From: Mytilisepta virgata
Lineage: Eukaryota; Mollusca; Bivalvia; Mytilida; Mytilidae
NCBI GenBank assembly: GCA_028015205.1
Contig: CM051520.1
Coordinates: 9,892,501 to 9,956,500, forward strand
Length of the DNA stretch: 64,000 nt
Direction of reading: 5' to 3'
Part shown: positions 1 to 11,039 of the stretch, piece by piece
How the letters are laid out: each line of letters begins with the position of its first letter
How positions within the stretch are numbered: position 1 is the stretch's first letter
Position numbers and translations under genes: made by a program
The notes under the pieces: model-generated
The model's input: the letters and a program-made list of their open reading frames with translations, nothing else
What the model was told of the DNA's origin: nothing
Databases searched by the model: none

Positions 1-96
1 ACTGTTTTTTGGATTGCTCGGATGTTTACCTTGCAAAAAGTGATAAAACCAACCATTAACTATTTTCACATTATTTGTCATTTGACCTGTCTAAAT

Positions 97-136
97 GGGC
101 TGTTCCAGAAATAGTCTGTACCCCCCCTATGGAAGA
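97..136 (+). repeat. Left terminal inverted repeat
   Basis: Forty bases perfectly complementary to 10855-10894. It begins GGGCTGTTCCAGAAATAG and contains C7 followed by TATGGAAGA. It is flanked on the left by AAT. Confidence 0.85.
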
Positions 137-139
137 GGT

Positions 140-390
140 CCAATTCCAAAATTTATTTCCATGGAAATTTTTAAATGAAGAAATAAAAAAAATCTGGAAA
201 TTCCAGGCAGTACTATGGAAGATAACGGTTAAATTAAAAAAAATCCATGGAATATTTTTGAAGATTATTTCAAAATTAGCTGGATTTTTTTTCACCCAAC
301 CATTAAAATTTCTGGAAATTCCAGGCAAGATGAACATGCGAAAAAAAACCTGGAATATTCCAGTTGCTGTCATAAACAATTGGAAATGAT
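140..390 (+). repeat. Subterminal repeat zone, left
   Basis: This stretch is dense in TCTGGAAATTCCAG-like words (for example around 192-205 and 311-325) and poly-A tracts. The zone next to the right end (about 10560-10850) has the same words. Subterminal motif clusters like this often serve as transposase binding sites; that role is inferred here. The open frames across it on both strands follow from composition and are not called genes. Confidence 0.5.
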
Positions 391-399
391 TTGTTAACA

Positions 400-2070
400 C
401 TGTGAAAACTCCTGAGTTATAATATGAAGGAATCATTCTATGGTTTCTCCTCATCTTGAAGTCACTTTGGAACCCTTAATATGAAAAAGAAACTCTTCTC
501 CCATAGGAAGTTCTGATTTTTAACAGTATTGTTCTTGTAAAAGTTTTTCTCTCTCTGATATTTGTTTATTTGTGTTGATATGTTAATGTCAATGTTTTAT
601 TATATAACTAGATGATAAATGTACACTATTTGCCATACATCTTTATGTGACTTTTTTTCAACTGGAGATTGTGATTGATGTATCATTTGCATTTACCCCA
701 TATCTCCTTATTTCACAGATATCAAGTGGCTTAAACTTTTAAGATGATAGAAGTACACAAATTGTCATACAGTGTGAACCTACATTCACATGTTGAACTT
801 GGGTCGTATGGTGTGGTGGAGTCTTTATGTGACTTAATTTTGAATGGAGGTTGTGATTGATGTCTCATTTATCAAGTCTGCTAAGTCTTGCACCACACGT
901 CTTTCCATGACAGCATAGCTTAAACTTTTAAGAAAATGAGATGTAACCAAAGATTTTGCACTATTATGTATAACAATACAAACTTTGAATTTAATGTCTA
1001 TTTAATATGCAGAGATAGGCTGATAAAACTTTAATACATTTACACTGCTATAAACCACCAAAACAAATCTCATACTTATTGAAAGGTTTTGCTATATAAA
1101 CATTATTATCACAACTTGGTGTGAAACCACAACAACCTAATTGGTTAAATTAAACAAACATGTAAAACCAGTTGAGAGAAATAGTATGCATGAATGTCAG
1201 GTTCTCTCATCAATGGCTTAAAATATCAGTCTAGAGTAGCAAATTTTTTTGGGGGGATAAAATATTTGCAAAGAATCATGACAAAATGAAAAAAAAATTT
1301 TTTATCTGCAAATTCAAGCCATAACCTTCATCTTCTGAAACTTATTTCACATTAAATCCATCTTTCAATTACTTTGTTAAGTACATATAATATTTCCTAT
1401 TAATTAGACAGTCTTCCTGTAAATCAAACATTCCAACAATTTTTTTATAAAATTTTAAATGCACGTCTCCCATTATTTAATAAACATTAAAGCATTTTAA
1501 GTGCTTATCTGAACCTGACCACAGAAAAAAAGAAAAAATTCAATAACATTTCTTTATATTTACATGGCCAATTAGTGTCATTCAAATTTTACTTTCAGGG
1601 ATTATCAAATTTCAATTTTATCTACCTCAAGAGTGGCAATAGTATATGATATTCCAATGATAAGAACAAGGCCATTAATCTTATTTCATAACACAAGTGA
1701 TCAAGCTAATTTACATAATACAGTTCAAACATTTGCAAATTTTTTACCCCCCAAAAAAAACAACAAAAATGCATTTGATAATATTTTTTTTTCATTCAGA
1801 GACATCATAAGGTACCGATTGTAAAAATCATTTAACCCTTTTGTCAAAAGTAAGGGTTTTGATTTTGAGCAGTCACTAAAATAAAGTATTATATGTGTGT
1901 TTGAAGATCTGAAGTATTCTCGATCACCTATAATTATGCATTATGTTGTATTGTATATATGTTTGTTCTTAACTTGTAATTTAATCATGATTGTTACATG
2001 TCATTGCCCTTTGTGGGCCCTTAATAGTCTTACAAAGTGCAAAAACCCTGTCTATTCATATATTTGATAC
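400..2070. other. AT-rich element interior, no gene seen
   Basis: No frame with splice support and no recognisable domain. There are two diverged copies of a short segment (GTGATTGATGTNTCATTT at about 670 and 856). Confidence 0.5.
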
Positions 2071-2127
2071 CTTTTTGTCTCGCCTGCGACGAAAGTCGCT
2101 GGAAGCGAGACATAGGTATAGCAATCC

Positions 2128-2166
2128 GGCGGCGACGGCGAAGGCGACGGCGACGGCGACGGCGTT
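2128..2166 (+). repeat. GGCGAC microsatellite
   Basis: A run of GGCGAC/GGCGAA hexamers. It is strongly GC-rich in an AT-rich setting. Confidence 0.8.
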
Positions 2167-2289
2167 AACTTTTTGTAAAACCTTAATAACTTTTAAAGTA
2201 TAATACTTACAATGTTCATCTTTGGTCCACAGGTGCATGAAGTGATGACCTTTTCAGCAGCACATTTTTAGATGACCTTGACCTTTTTT

Positions 2290-3110
2290 TCATGGTTCAA
2301 TACCCACATAAACATTGCGACATAGTTTTACATTCAAATCCTTTTCTCAGAAACTATAATACCTAGAGTTATTATATTTGGTCTACAGTGAGATCTATAT
2401 GGGTACATGCCAGTCTGACACCTGTCATTTGTCCTTGACCTCAATTGCACGGTTCAGTGAACTTCGAAAATCTGCGACATAGTTTTACATTCAAGTCCCT
2501 TTCTTAGTAACTGTAATGTTTAGAGTCATCATATTTGGTATATAGTAAGATCTATATGGGTACATGGGAGTCTGACACCTGTCATGTGTCCTTGACCTCA
2601 ATTTCACAGCTCAGTGACTTTGTCAATTTTTTCTTCTAAAGTCCATTTTTCTGCAACTACAATGAATAGACTCATCATACATGGCTTATAGCAAGATCTG
2701 TATGGGTACATGCCAGTCTGACACCTTTCATGTGCCCTTGACCTCAATTTCATGGTTCAGTGACTTTGTCAATTTTTTCCTCAAAAGTTTATATTTCAGC
2801 AAGTGCAATGACTAGATTCATCAGATATGGTCTATAGCTAGATCTATATGGGTACATGCCAGTCTGACACCTGTCATGTGTCCTTGACCTCAATTTCATG
2901 GTTCAGTGACTTTGTCAATTTTTTTCTTTAAAGTCTATTTTACAGCAACTACAATGAATAGACTCATCATACATGGCTTATAGCAAGATCTGTATGGGTA
3001 CATGCCAGTCTGACACCTTTCATGTGCCCTTGACCTCAATTTCATGGTTCAGTGACTTTGTCAATTTTTTTCTTTTACAGTCCATTTTTCAGCAACTGCA
3101 ATATCTAGAC
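2290..3110 (+). repeat. 146-bp tandem repeat, about five units
   Basis: The phrase CCTTGACCTCAATT recurs at about 2433, 2590, 2736, 2882 and 3028, giving spacings of 157, 146, 146 and 146. Each unit also has GGGTACATGCCAGTCTGACACC and CAGTGACTTTGTCAATTTTTT. A reverse-oriented fragment of the same family occurs at about 52830-52935. Confidence 0.8.
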
Positions 3111-4223
3111 TCGCCATATATATAAGAACTTGCCCACCTCATATTTTCAGATTGATCACTAATGTTTTAATTAGGGGATAGACAAACAGGAAGGGGGGGG
3201 GGGGGAGAAGTATAACTTTGTGTATAAAGTTCCATCTAGTTTTTTCTCTTCGAATGGCATACCTAAGATAATTGATACAAAACTTACATGATTATGTATA
3301 TAATCTATTTGAGAAAAAGTATTTTGTTGATCATAAAACCAAAGATCTTGTTTATTAAATTTCACACATAAATAATTTCACAACCCTCAATAGCCCCTGG
3401 CAAAATTGTGAGAACTACTAAAACATATCAAAACTATTGATCTATTGATTCATGACTTTGTAAATAAGTCTGTAATGTAATGTTAATTTTTGTGTGGATG
3501 TCCTTTCAATAAGAATATTTGGATTGATATAAATATAAAAAGGATAAGTATATATTTAAACTTTGTTTCAAAATTGTTATATTTGTTGACACAAAATTTT
3601 ATATAAATATGGGTGGTTCTGAAATTTAAAATTAGCATACAAAAAAGCCATTGATTTATCACTTGAATGCCGGTTCTCGAAGAATTGACATAAAATGAGC
3701 GATGGTGCGCGCAGTATGGTGCAATCATCAAAATTTTGAGACAATTTATTTATCTTTTGGTGGTTTGCACGAAATACTTAAAATGCACAGTTTGATGATC
3801 CATAGAAAAATTATTGATTGATTAGTTATTGTTATCCCCTCGCCCAACTGAGTTGTGGAGGGTATATAGTATCTCGCCCGTCCGAGTGTCTGTCTGTCAG
3901 TCCGTCCGTCCGTCCGTCCAAGTGTCTGTCCGTTTGTCCCACCTCAGGTTAAAGTTTGCATTATCTAAGATACTACATGTGCTACATCAATCATCTTTGG
4001 TCAGTAGATCCGTCTTGGAGAGTGATGCTGCTTCAAATGATAATTGGATCACTCTGCCCTACATTTTCTGCTTGAATGACTCAGGTTAAAGTTTGTGTAA
4101 AGGTTCATATCTAAAATACTACATGTGGTACATCAATCATCTTTGGTCAGTAGATGATAGCAAATGATAGCATGGTCTTTGATAGTGCATGTTATTCTGG
4201 GTCAAGCGCGGACAGGCGAGACA

Positions 4224-5010
4224 TCTTTTAGGGTCCACACTTGTTGTAACCTATATATATAATCCTTAAAAAGAGTTTTTCATTTTTCAACAATTATTTA
4301 TGAATTAATGAAATTATAAGATTTTTTCTCTTTGATTCAGTATGCACTGAATACCTTTAGAGCAAAAAGTGGTTGTCTAACAACATGTAAAACTTATAAA
4401 AGGATGCTGGGATCATAGTATAAAATGTAGCATATCCTCTTTTTGACATACATTTATCTTTGGCTTTGCAAATACAAACCTATTATCTAACTATTTAATG
4501 TGAAAGTTAATAGCTGGACCCATCCCTATGTACCATGTTTTTAAGATGAGATTAATGTATGAAGAACAAATAAATCTGTACCACTGACATCCAAAGGCAA
4601 CATCAATGATACAGATCTTTTTTGTTATCAGTATATAACTAATTGGATCATAAATCAATGGCTAATCTTGAAAATTAGGACCAATCCATAAATTTTTCTG
4701 ACAAATGTTGGTCTTTTAATATATTTTGAGGTGAGAAAACTTGCCCTTTTGGGTGCACATATATATTAACCAATATAAAGGATGTTACCCCACCCCCTCT
4801 TTTGCACTTACACTATCTGTAAAGAGAGTCTTAATAGTTTCAATTGATGTTTGTATTTGAGTGGACATAAAACAATTAATATTTTAGTTCAAAGGAATTA
4901 ATCAGCCATAATTGATTAGCTAATGCAAGTACTATGGATGGTCTTAGATAGACCTGCTGGTTAACATTCATGACCAATTCCTATCTGTATTTGGAAATGT
5001 GTTGTAAAAG
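4224..5010. other. No gene seen
   Basis: AT-rich element interior without coding frames or repeats that I can define. Confidence 0.5.
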
Positions 5011-5024
5011 AGAGTAACCTTTTG

Positions 5025-5109
5025 CAAGAACTCAATTTATATACTGAAGAAGAAAAAGTTATTCAGAAGAAAGTAACAATGCAGGCTGAAGAAATAGAAG
5101 TTGTTCTGG
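5025..5109 (+). CDS. Candidate internal exon of the TIR element's gene
   Basis: An open segment reading QELNLYTEEEKVIQKK then VTMQAEEIEVVL, highly charged and probably helical. It ends at a strong donor (CTG|GTAAGTAC, phase 0), with a possible acceptor TTTTGCAAG just upstream. The next candidate exon (8401) needs one leading base, so the two are not adjacent as drawn; an unseen exon would have to lie between them. No domain recognised. Confidence 0.3.
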
Positions 5110-5147
5110 TAAGTACAGTTTACTTTTTATGCGACCATTTAATTTTT

Positions 5148-5550
5148 AGGGTCATTTTATATGATGTGGCACTGTTGTCATCTGTGCACACCCCGAGGGA
5201 ATCCTGGGATATAGAAATAGGACCTACCCATCTCCGGCTTGTTAGATACAAACCTCCTAAACAGTGCGTCTGCCGGCTGCAGATGTATGTATTGGGGGGA
5301 GTGTCACTCTGCACGTTAAAGAACAAGCTCTCCTTGAGTGACATTGAATCAGTTGTGTTGCAAGGTTAAATTTCCTGCCCTGGACGACTGCATCCTCCTT
5401 TTCCAGTGGCAATAAAAATTTCGCCCAATGGCCTATCCCATTTCCCCATTTTTTTATAAGTACTGATCAATTTTATTAACTTGTTCTCGTCCTGAAGAAA
5501 GCTGAAATATTGCTCACTGGACGTAATCAACAATCAATCATCTGTGCACA
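5148..5550 (+). mobile_element. Retroposon fragment with TTGGACGT(T)AA-type tail
   Basis: A relatively GC-rich island ends in CTCACTGGACGTAATCAACAATCAATCATC. This closely resembles the tail of the SINE at 60460-60817 (GGACGTTAAACAACAATTCATCC in the antisense). The body lacks the tRNA-like head, so it is the 3' part of a SINE or of the LINE that mobilises it. The 115-codon frame across it is a chance frame. Confidence 0.5.
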
Positions 5551-8400
5551 TTTTGTTTCCATTATCTAACTTAAGTTCAAGACCAAACAGGAAGGTTGGT
5601 ATTGAGTTTGGATTTTATGGCCCCAACTGTTTCAGAAGTAGGGACCAAAAGGGGCCAATTTTTGTGTTTTCACATATTTGCATGCAGAGCGTTTATTTTT
5701 CATCAGGAAGTCAGTACCTTTAAACTTGACATTTTCCTTACAAAATTTATTAGTTAAAACAGTATTACATAACAAGTCAGGTCCACCTTTTCCTATTTGA
5801 TTTCAATATTTTCCCCTTAAAAATTCATATATATTGTTAATGATAGACAGCATAACCTCAAAATTGTGTTAGGTATATTAATATAGTAAAAATTTCAGAA
5901 TTGTTCCCAATTCTTTTGCAATTTTGTGTAAATTAACATGAAAGTGTCTTTTTTCTTATGATTTCCTTACTTGGATGCAACTTTAAAAAGTGTACATTTT
6001 TATTGTTTCTGTTCAACAAATATTTTATTTTATTTGAGGTCAAATATTGAGAAAAGTTGCCAGTTTAATTACATTTTCTTTGTACATGACTCGATTTGAT
6101 TTCATATGTTTTTGGTGATGATAGCACAACATACATGTAGCAAACTCCTTATTGTTTCACATGGAAACTTTAAAACTCATTTTTAGCCAAACTTTTCAGA
6201 ATTTATAGCAAAAGATGGGGTCACACAGGATTTACCAAGACCCTCATCACCTCCCCATAACAACTTAAACAAACTTAGGTCCCCATAAACATATATATTA
6301 TAAATTCTCTCATGATGATGCAATATTATTTATTTCCTGAACACCAGTATTTGTATTCAACGACTGTGATATATGATCTTTTTAAGTCACATCTGCCTGG
6401 GTTTAGCATGAAAGAAAAAAGTTTTCACCATTCTTTTTTTTTTAAATGTTTAATTACGGAATTGATCAAATCTTGTTAGGTAATTTTGAAACTTTAGAAA
6501 CTCGCCAAGACTTGTTTCCAAAATACATGTAACTCCTGTAATGAAAGCTATATCATGGTGAAAACTATACTTATTATTGCTACATTGTTTTATCATAAAT
6601 GACTCTATCAATTGTACATTTTTAAATAGGCCCTACATTTCATTAAATAAATATTGTTAATTGTTAGGTAGGTGGTTTGATCAGTGATTATTATATTACA
6701 CTGCTGGTACATTAATTTCTTTACTGCTATCATTCTAATCAACATATGACATGTTTTTCCTGGTAAGGGGCTGATAACACTGTAATTATCAAAATAACAT
6801 GTCAATTTCTACTTATATTATCAGCAGGGGGGGTTGTATGAAATGTACATTACAATTGAGATGTCAGCCTGAGTTTGTTGTATATCCTATTTACAATACA
6901 GCCCCCAAATTTGTTCACATTGTTCTTTATTAATATCTTATTCCATGAACAAATTTCTTTATTTTTAACTCTCCGATCCATAGATTTAACACAAACACCA
7001 AAAAAAAAGCAATAAAATTAAGGAATACAATTGAAAGATGTACATATTTCCTTTTTTTATTTTCTTTTCAAGAAAAAAGCTAGAAATTGTAAAGTACTCA
7101 ATAATACTTCCATGAGTGGACAAACCATGTACCCTGTATGCCGACGGACTGACAGGACAGGGGTCAAACAAAATGTATACCTCCCCAACTATTCATCACA
7201 GGGGCATAAACATATGCTTTTTATTACCATAATTATATTCTTGGTGTGGAAATTATATTTTTGAGGATCAATCTAGAAGGTCCTCCTAAAGATGTTTTAT
7301 AATAATTAATGAAAATTAAAGGATAAGAAATTTTGATAGAAAAGGTGTGGATTTTTTTTTTATAAATATATCTATGATACAGTCAAAATCAAAGAAAGTT
7401 GTAATTTACAAATAAATTTTCTAGTGGGAAACAGATTAATATTGAAATGATCAGATTATTTATTTGTATAAAATATTAGCTGCTGAATAGGCTTTGGAGC
7501 AATTTACATGTGATCTCAGATGTCTGAGGGGGGTTTCAACATTCCTGGGGAAATACATTATTTTAACAGCAAGGAGAGTCTGTGTCTTATATTGATTTGC
7601 AAGTGGTTTAAATCACATACATTACCATAGAAATAGATGGGTCATGCTCAGAAAAGATACATATTTTGGAAGAAGAATTTCAAAGGCAACAATAAAATGC
7701 ATGTCAGGTTATAAATTACCCTTGATATTGTGGTACCTGTAAACATACCTTTTGTAAAACAAAAAGTGTCCTTCGTGTTATATATTTCATTAAGAAAACC
7801 CAGAGGACAATTCATACCATCCATTTATTTTTTTTCTTCCTCCGACCCTATCATAGGAACACTATTTTGTGTTACATAAACACCCAGTCTGCTACACATA
7901 TACCCCATTCACCCTGAATCTTAGCCTAATATATTTTTTTTTAATTTGTACAAAAATAGCCACACTGTGTATAATATACAGTGATAATGTATACAAACGA
8001 AACTTAAAATAGAGATCTATTAACATAAAAAAGGTGTGTACTTATAGAAAAAAAAATTATTAGTAAGAGTATGCATGATTTTCCTAAAAAAAATATACTC
8101 CTCAAAAGAAGTTCAAACACATTTAAGATTCATTTAGTATGGAAATGAGAAGATGTCAATATTTGGGTAATCTGTAATTAGATAAAAGTCATGAATAAAA
8201 TCTGTTAAAAAAAATTATATTTTACTCAATCACAAATTTTATCCACAAATCCACAATATGTCTCTGAAAATATGAATTGTTGTCATTTGTTTAGTATTTT
8301 TATTATATGTATTTTGCATGCACAAAATAAAAATGCTTTGAACCCTCAGGTTGAAATTTGCAAATAAATGTATCTTATTTATATAATATAAATTTAACAG
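5551..8400. other. AT-rich element interior, no gene seen
   Basis: Homopolymer runs and low-complexity DNA with no supported exon. Gene pieces resume at 8401. Confidence 0.45.
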
Positions 8401-8485
8401 AAGTTGGAGAGGATATAGCAATGGTTACACCAGAAAAGATTCCTTGTAAACAAAGTCAAAGTAGTAGTCAAAGTCAAAGTCAAAG
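8401..8485 (+). CDS. Candidate Ser/Gln-rich exon of the TIR element's gene
   Basis: The acceptor TTTAACAG precedes 8401 and the donor CAAAG|GTAATA follows 8485. The open frame reads EVGEDIAMVTPEKIPCKQ then SQSSSQSQSQ. It ends with two overhanging bases that join in frame to the exon at 9634 (AG + G = Arg), so the two exons support each other. Function is unknown. Confidence 0.45.
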
Positions 8486-8759
8486 GTAATATAATCTTTG
8501 TTATCTTTCCCTGTTTTGATTTCAGAATTAATCATTTATAATTTACAAATTCCACAGATATAAATCAACCAAATATATAAACAAATACAACATGCACAAA
8601 ATAAACAATGGAAAAATATAAAACCTATGCTAATATGAAAAGCTTTTCACTAAGACTTCATTTTTGCAAATGTTCCAACTTTAATTAGATATTTACTTTG
8701 ACCTATTATTATTTCATGAAAATTTATTTTATTACCCTTCAAATCTTCACTACACAGTC

Positions 8760-9600
8760 AAACATGTCTACAAGGTAAGGTGCAATATTGCCCTTTATAG
8801 ACAGGTGTCCTTTATATGGAGGGTGTTTACAAAAGAGTGCAATCATTTATAAAGATGTTTGATGGTCATGTTTTTTTTATACATTTCAGTCAGATTTTCG
8901 ACCTCCTCTGTTTTTCAAAGCATTAACAATATTTTGCCCAGTGACCCCATATTTTCTTTTCATTATTTAATTATGTACATCTTTAGGACCAGTCTAATTC
9001 TTAATATTTTTTCGTGTTCTTTCATAGAAAAATATCAAAAGTATGAAAAAATCAGAGGAGTTCAGTTTCCCGCCAAATTTTAAATCGCTTGTATCTCAAA
9101 AACAAGGTCACAAACCTATCAATTTTTTTCGCTTAAAGTTCTTCTTTGTCAATTTTCTAACAAAAAATAACAGTCATTTGAAAATCTTTTTATTTTTAAA
9201 CTGATCAGCAATCATCCTTAATGTGCATTGTATATTTCAGATGCTGTATTATTTGTTCTGTTTGTTTTTATATACATGTATTTTGCATTTCAAACTTACT
9301 GTGCATGTTCCAATTAACAATCATTTACACATTTAGATTATTACGATTTATAATGGATAATCAGTACAATCAATTTATTTCCTACAATTTTACTCCTCAT
9401 GAATAGCTGACTCACAAGTATCAGACAGGTTCTTCATCTTTTGGGGTACATAAAACAGTGCCCATTTTCTTTAAGGAGGAATTGAAACTGCCCATTATAA
9501 GCAGGTGCCTATTATGTAGAGGAGCCTGTTACTCCAGGTATTACTGTAATAATTACTATTAATTTGTTTTAGAAATTCAACTATTATTTATCAGTTATTA
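8760..9600. other. Intron of the element gene; short diverged repeat
   Basis: The GCCCNTTATAGACAGGTGTCCTTTATATGGAGG-like text at 8790-8825 recurs in diverged form at 9460-9530. Otherwise AT-rich with no gene. Confidence 0.4.
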
Positions 9601-9633
9601 TCGATAAATTATACTGTAATTTATCTTTTTTAG

Positions 9634-10335
9634 GCCATTCAACTGGCTTAACTCACCGTATGACTTCAACAAAGTTTTAAAGGCCAAGAAAATTCACTTC
9701 TATACAGATGGTGAAATACAAAAGGTGTATGGATTACAAAGGAAGAAGATGGAATTCACTAATAAAAACCTAAAGGAACTGATGGCCAACCCATCAAATA
9801 GAAAGAAAAACAAAATCACTGTTATGGGACTTATAGAAGTTGCATGGGATCAGTATAATGCCAATGCCAGATGCCAAAATTGATGCCATTGAAGTTGATC
9901 ATTTGATATCTAGCCTTGAAAGAAAAGGGCAGACTTATTCTGAAAAACATGGAATCAACTTGTTGCTAGGGTAAATAAAACCCAAAGTGATATTAAATGT
10001 CAGTTAAAGAGGATTCATGGTTTTAATGAAAGTAAAGACACAAGAATTCAAGATGATGCTGAAATGGAGCTGACTGGCTTTCAACATTAGCTACAAAAGG
10101 CTACTGATGCCCTTAGAAAGGCTTGTGGAACTTCAAAAACTATTACAATGTACTAGATTGTAAAGATGAAGAAACGGAGCATAATGATTATTGTGATGAT
10201 GACCCTCCATCTGACAATAGTTTAATAGAGGAAATTAAAGACATAGTGGAAGAAAGTAGAGTTAGACAAAATGAACCCAAGCAAGCATTAATAAGAGAAA
10301 TGAAGAGAATGAAAACTGTAGTAATTGAAAAATGA
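9634..10335 (+). pseudogene. Decayed terminal exon of the TIR element's unknown gene
   Basis: The acceptor (TCTTTTTTAG) and the phase match the exon at 8401-8485. The first frame starts RPFNWLNSPYDFNKVLKAKK and runs about 80 codons to a stop near 9882. Sense then continues in another frame (IDAIEVDHLISSLERKGQ) to a stop at about 9972, then in a third frame (KTQSDIKCQLKRIHGFN) with further stops near 10088 and 10153. A last open stretch (10123-10335) is acidic, then lysine-rich. At least two frameshifts and several stops make it a pseudogene. I do not recognise the family; no zinc finger or DDE signature is visible. It lies about 560 bp inside the right end of the element. Confidence 0.55.
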
Positions 10336-10559
10336 TAACATGTTTATAAGATCTTCTTGACTTCTTTTTCAAATTTTAAGACCATAGATAAAAATATATT
10401 TGCAGTATCTAAAATGAATTCAAATTGACATAATGATCAAATAATTTTTATCATGCATTGTACTGTTTAAAAGGAACTATATTAAAAACAATATGTATTT
10501 ATTGGCATTCTAATAATTGTTAACAGTATACTTTATATTGGGCAATCATTTGTTTCCTG

Positions 10560-10854
10560 GTAAGTGGTGGGAATGAACAAATGCACCTTCAAGCAAGGGG
10601 AGATTTTTTGGAACAGCCTTAATGAAAAGTTTGATCTTGGGAAATATGTCTGGATTTCCAGCAACTTGCGGGAACTTTTTTTTTCCTGGAATGTTCTTTT
10701 CCACAAATTTATCTGGACTTTCTTATTCCAGTCAATAATTTGTCTGGAAAAATTTAAAGTCAAGAAAAATTACTGTCTGGAAATTTATGCAACACAAATA
10801 TTTTTGTGTGGAATTTTCCATTTTTGAAGATAATTTTTGTCTGGAATTCCGGCA
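10560..10854 (-). repeat. Subterminal repeat zone, right
   Basis: Repeated TCTGGAAATTT / GGAATTTTCC words mirror 140-390 in inverse orientation. Frames through it on both strands are compositional. Confidence 0.5.
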
Positions 10855-10894
10855 TCTTCCATAGGGGGGGTACAGACTATTTCTGGAACAGCCC
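10855..10894 (-). repeat. Right terminal inverted repeat
   Basis: Exact reverse complement of 97-136, followed by AAT. Confidence 0.85.
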
Positions 10895-10992
10895 AATATA
10901 TCTCTACCATACAATTCTCTGTAAGCCCTAGATAAAAATATTTTTAACAAATGGTCATCTTTATCATTAACGGCGAAATTTATCTCGGACAT
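10895..10992 (-). pseudogene. Candidate host first coding exon cut by the TIR element
   Basis: Read on the minus strand from the ATG at 10992, the frame is MSEINFAVNDKDDHLLKIFL then SRAYRELYGRDI, running straight into the transposon end. Across the element, the other flank read from 96 downward, sharing one AAT/ATT copy, continues in frame for three codons (Phe-Arg-Gln) to a possible donor CAG|GTCAAA (exon edge at 87). The frame is also open upstream of the ATG to about 11034. The residue composition looks protein-like but matches no family I know, and the rest of the gene would lie left of the window. It could be a chance frame. Confidence 0.3.
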
Positions 10993-11039
10993 CTTTGATA
11001 AATATAAACGTGGACAGCACACGCAGCCACACACTAAAA

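Larger units (their letters stand above)
2076..4223. mobile_element. Interspersed element ending in TGTCTCGCCTG / CAGGCGAGACA
   Basis: Short inverted ends (about 2076-2087 and 4213-4223) bracket a region unlike its surroundings. The left end forms a hairpin (GTCTCGC ... GCGAGAC with an inner GCGAC-GAAA-GTCGC), followed by a GGCGAC microsatellite, a 146-bp tandem array, a poly-G run (about 3193-3205) and a GTCCGTCC-rich block at 3890-3930. I recognise this style as a common bivalve repeat. It sits inside the 10.8-kb TIR element, so it is a nested insertion. No coding capacity is seen. Confidence 0.5.
97..10894 (+). mobile_element. 10.8-kb DNA transposon with perfect 40-bp terminal inverted repeats
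   Basis: Positions 97-136 and 10855-10894 are exact reverse complements over 40 bp, beginning GGGCTGTTCC and including a run of seven C. The bases just outside both ends read AAT (94-96 and 10895-10897), which fits a 3-bp target duplication. Inside each end lies a zone rich in CTGGAAAT/ATTTCCAG words. The interior holds three plus-strand exon-like pieces (5025-5109, 8401-8485, 9634-10335) with good splice signals, plus nested repeats at 2076-4223 and 5148-5550. Superfamily is not assigned: 3-bp duplications occur in PIF/Harbinger, Zator and Academ elements, and no recognisable transposase core is visible. Two separate opposite-facing copies are an alternative, but the exact arms and matching AAT flanks favour one element. 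Confidence 0.65.

Noticed and set aside
71..454. A 127-codon frame on the minus strand and a 104-codon frame on the plus strand
   Set aside because: Both lie across the left TIR and its low-complexity subterminal zone; composition (Phe/Ile/Lys-rich) reflects AT-rich DNA.
5022..5369. A 115-codon plus-strand frame
   Set aside because: Only its first part (to 5109) looks like an exon; the remainder runs past a strong donor into a retroposon fragment.
10123..10335. Independent 70-codon gene
   Set aside because: It is the last open stretch of the decayed exon that starts at 9634.
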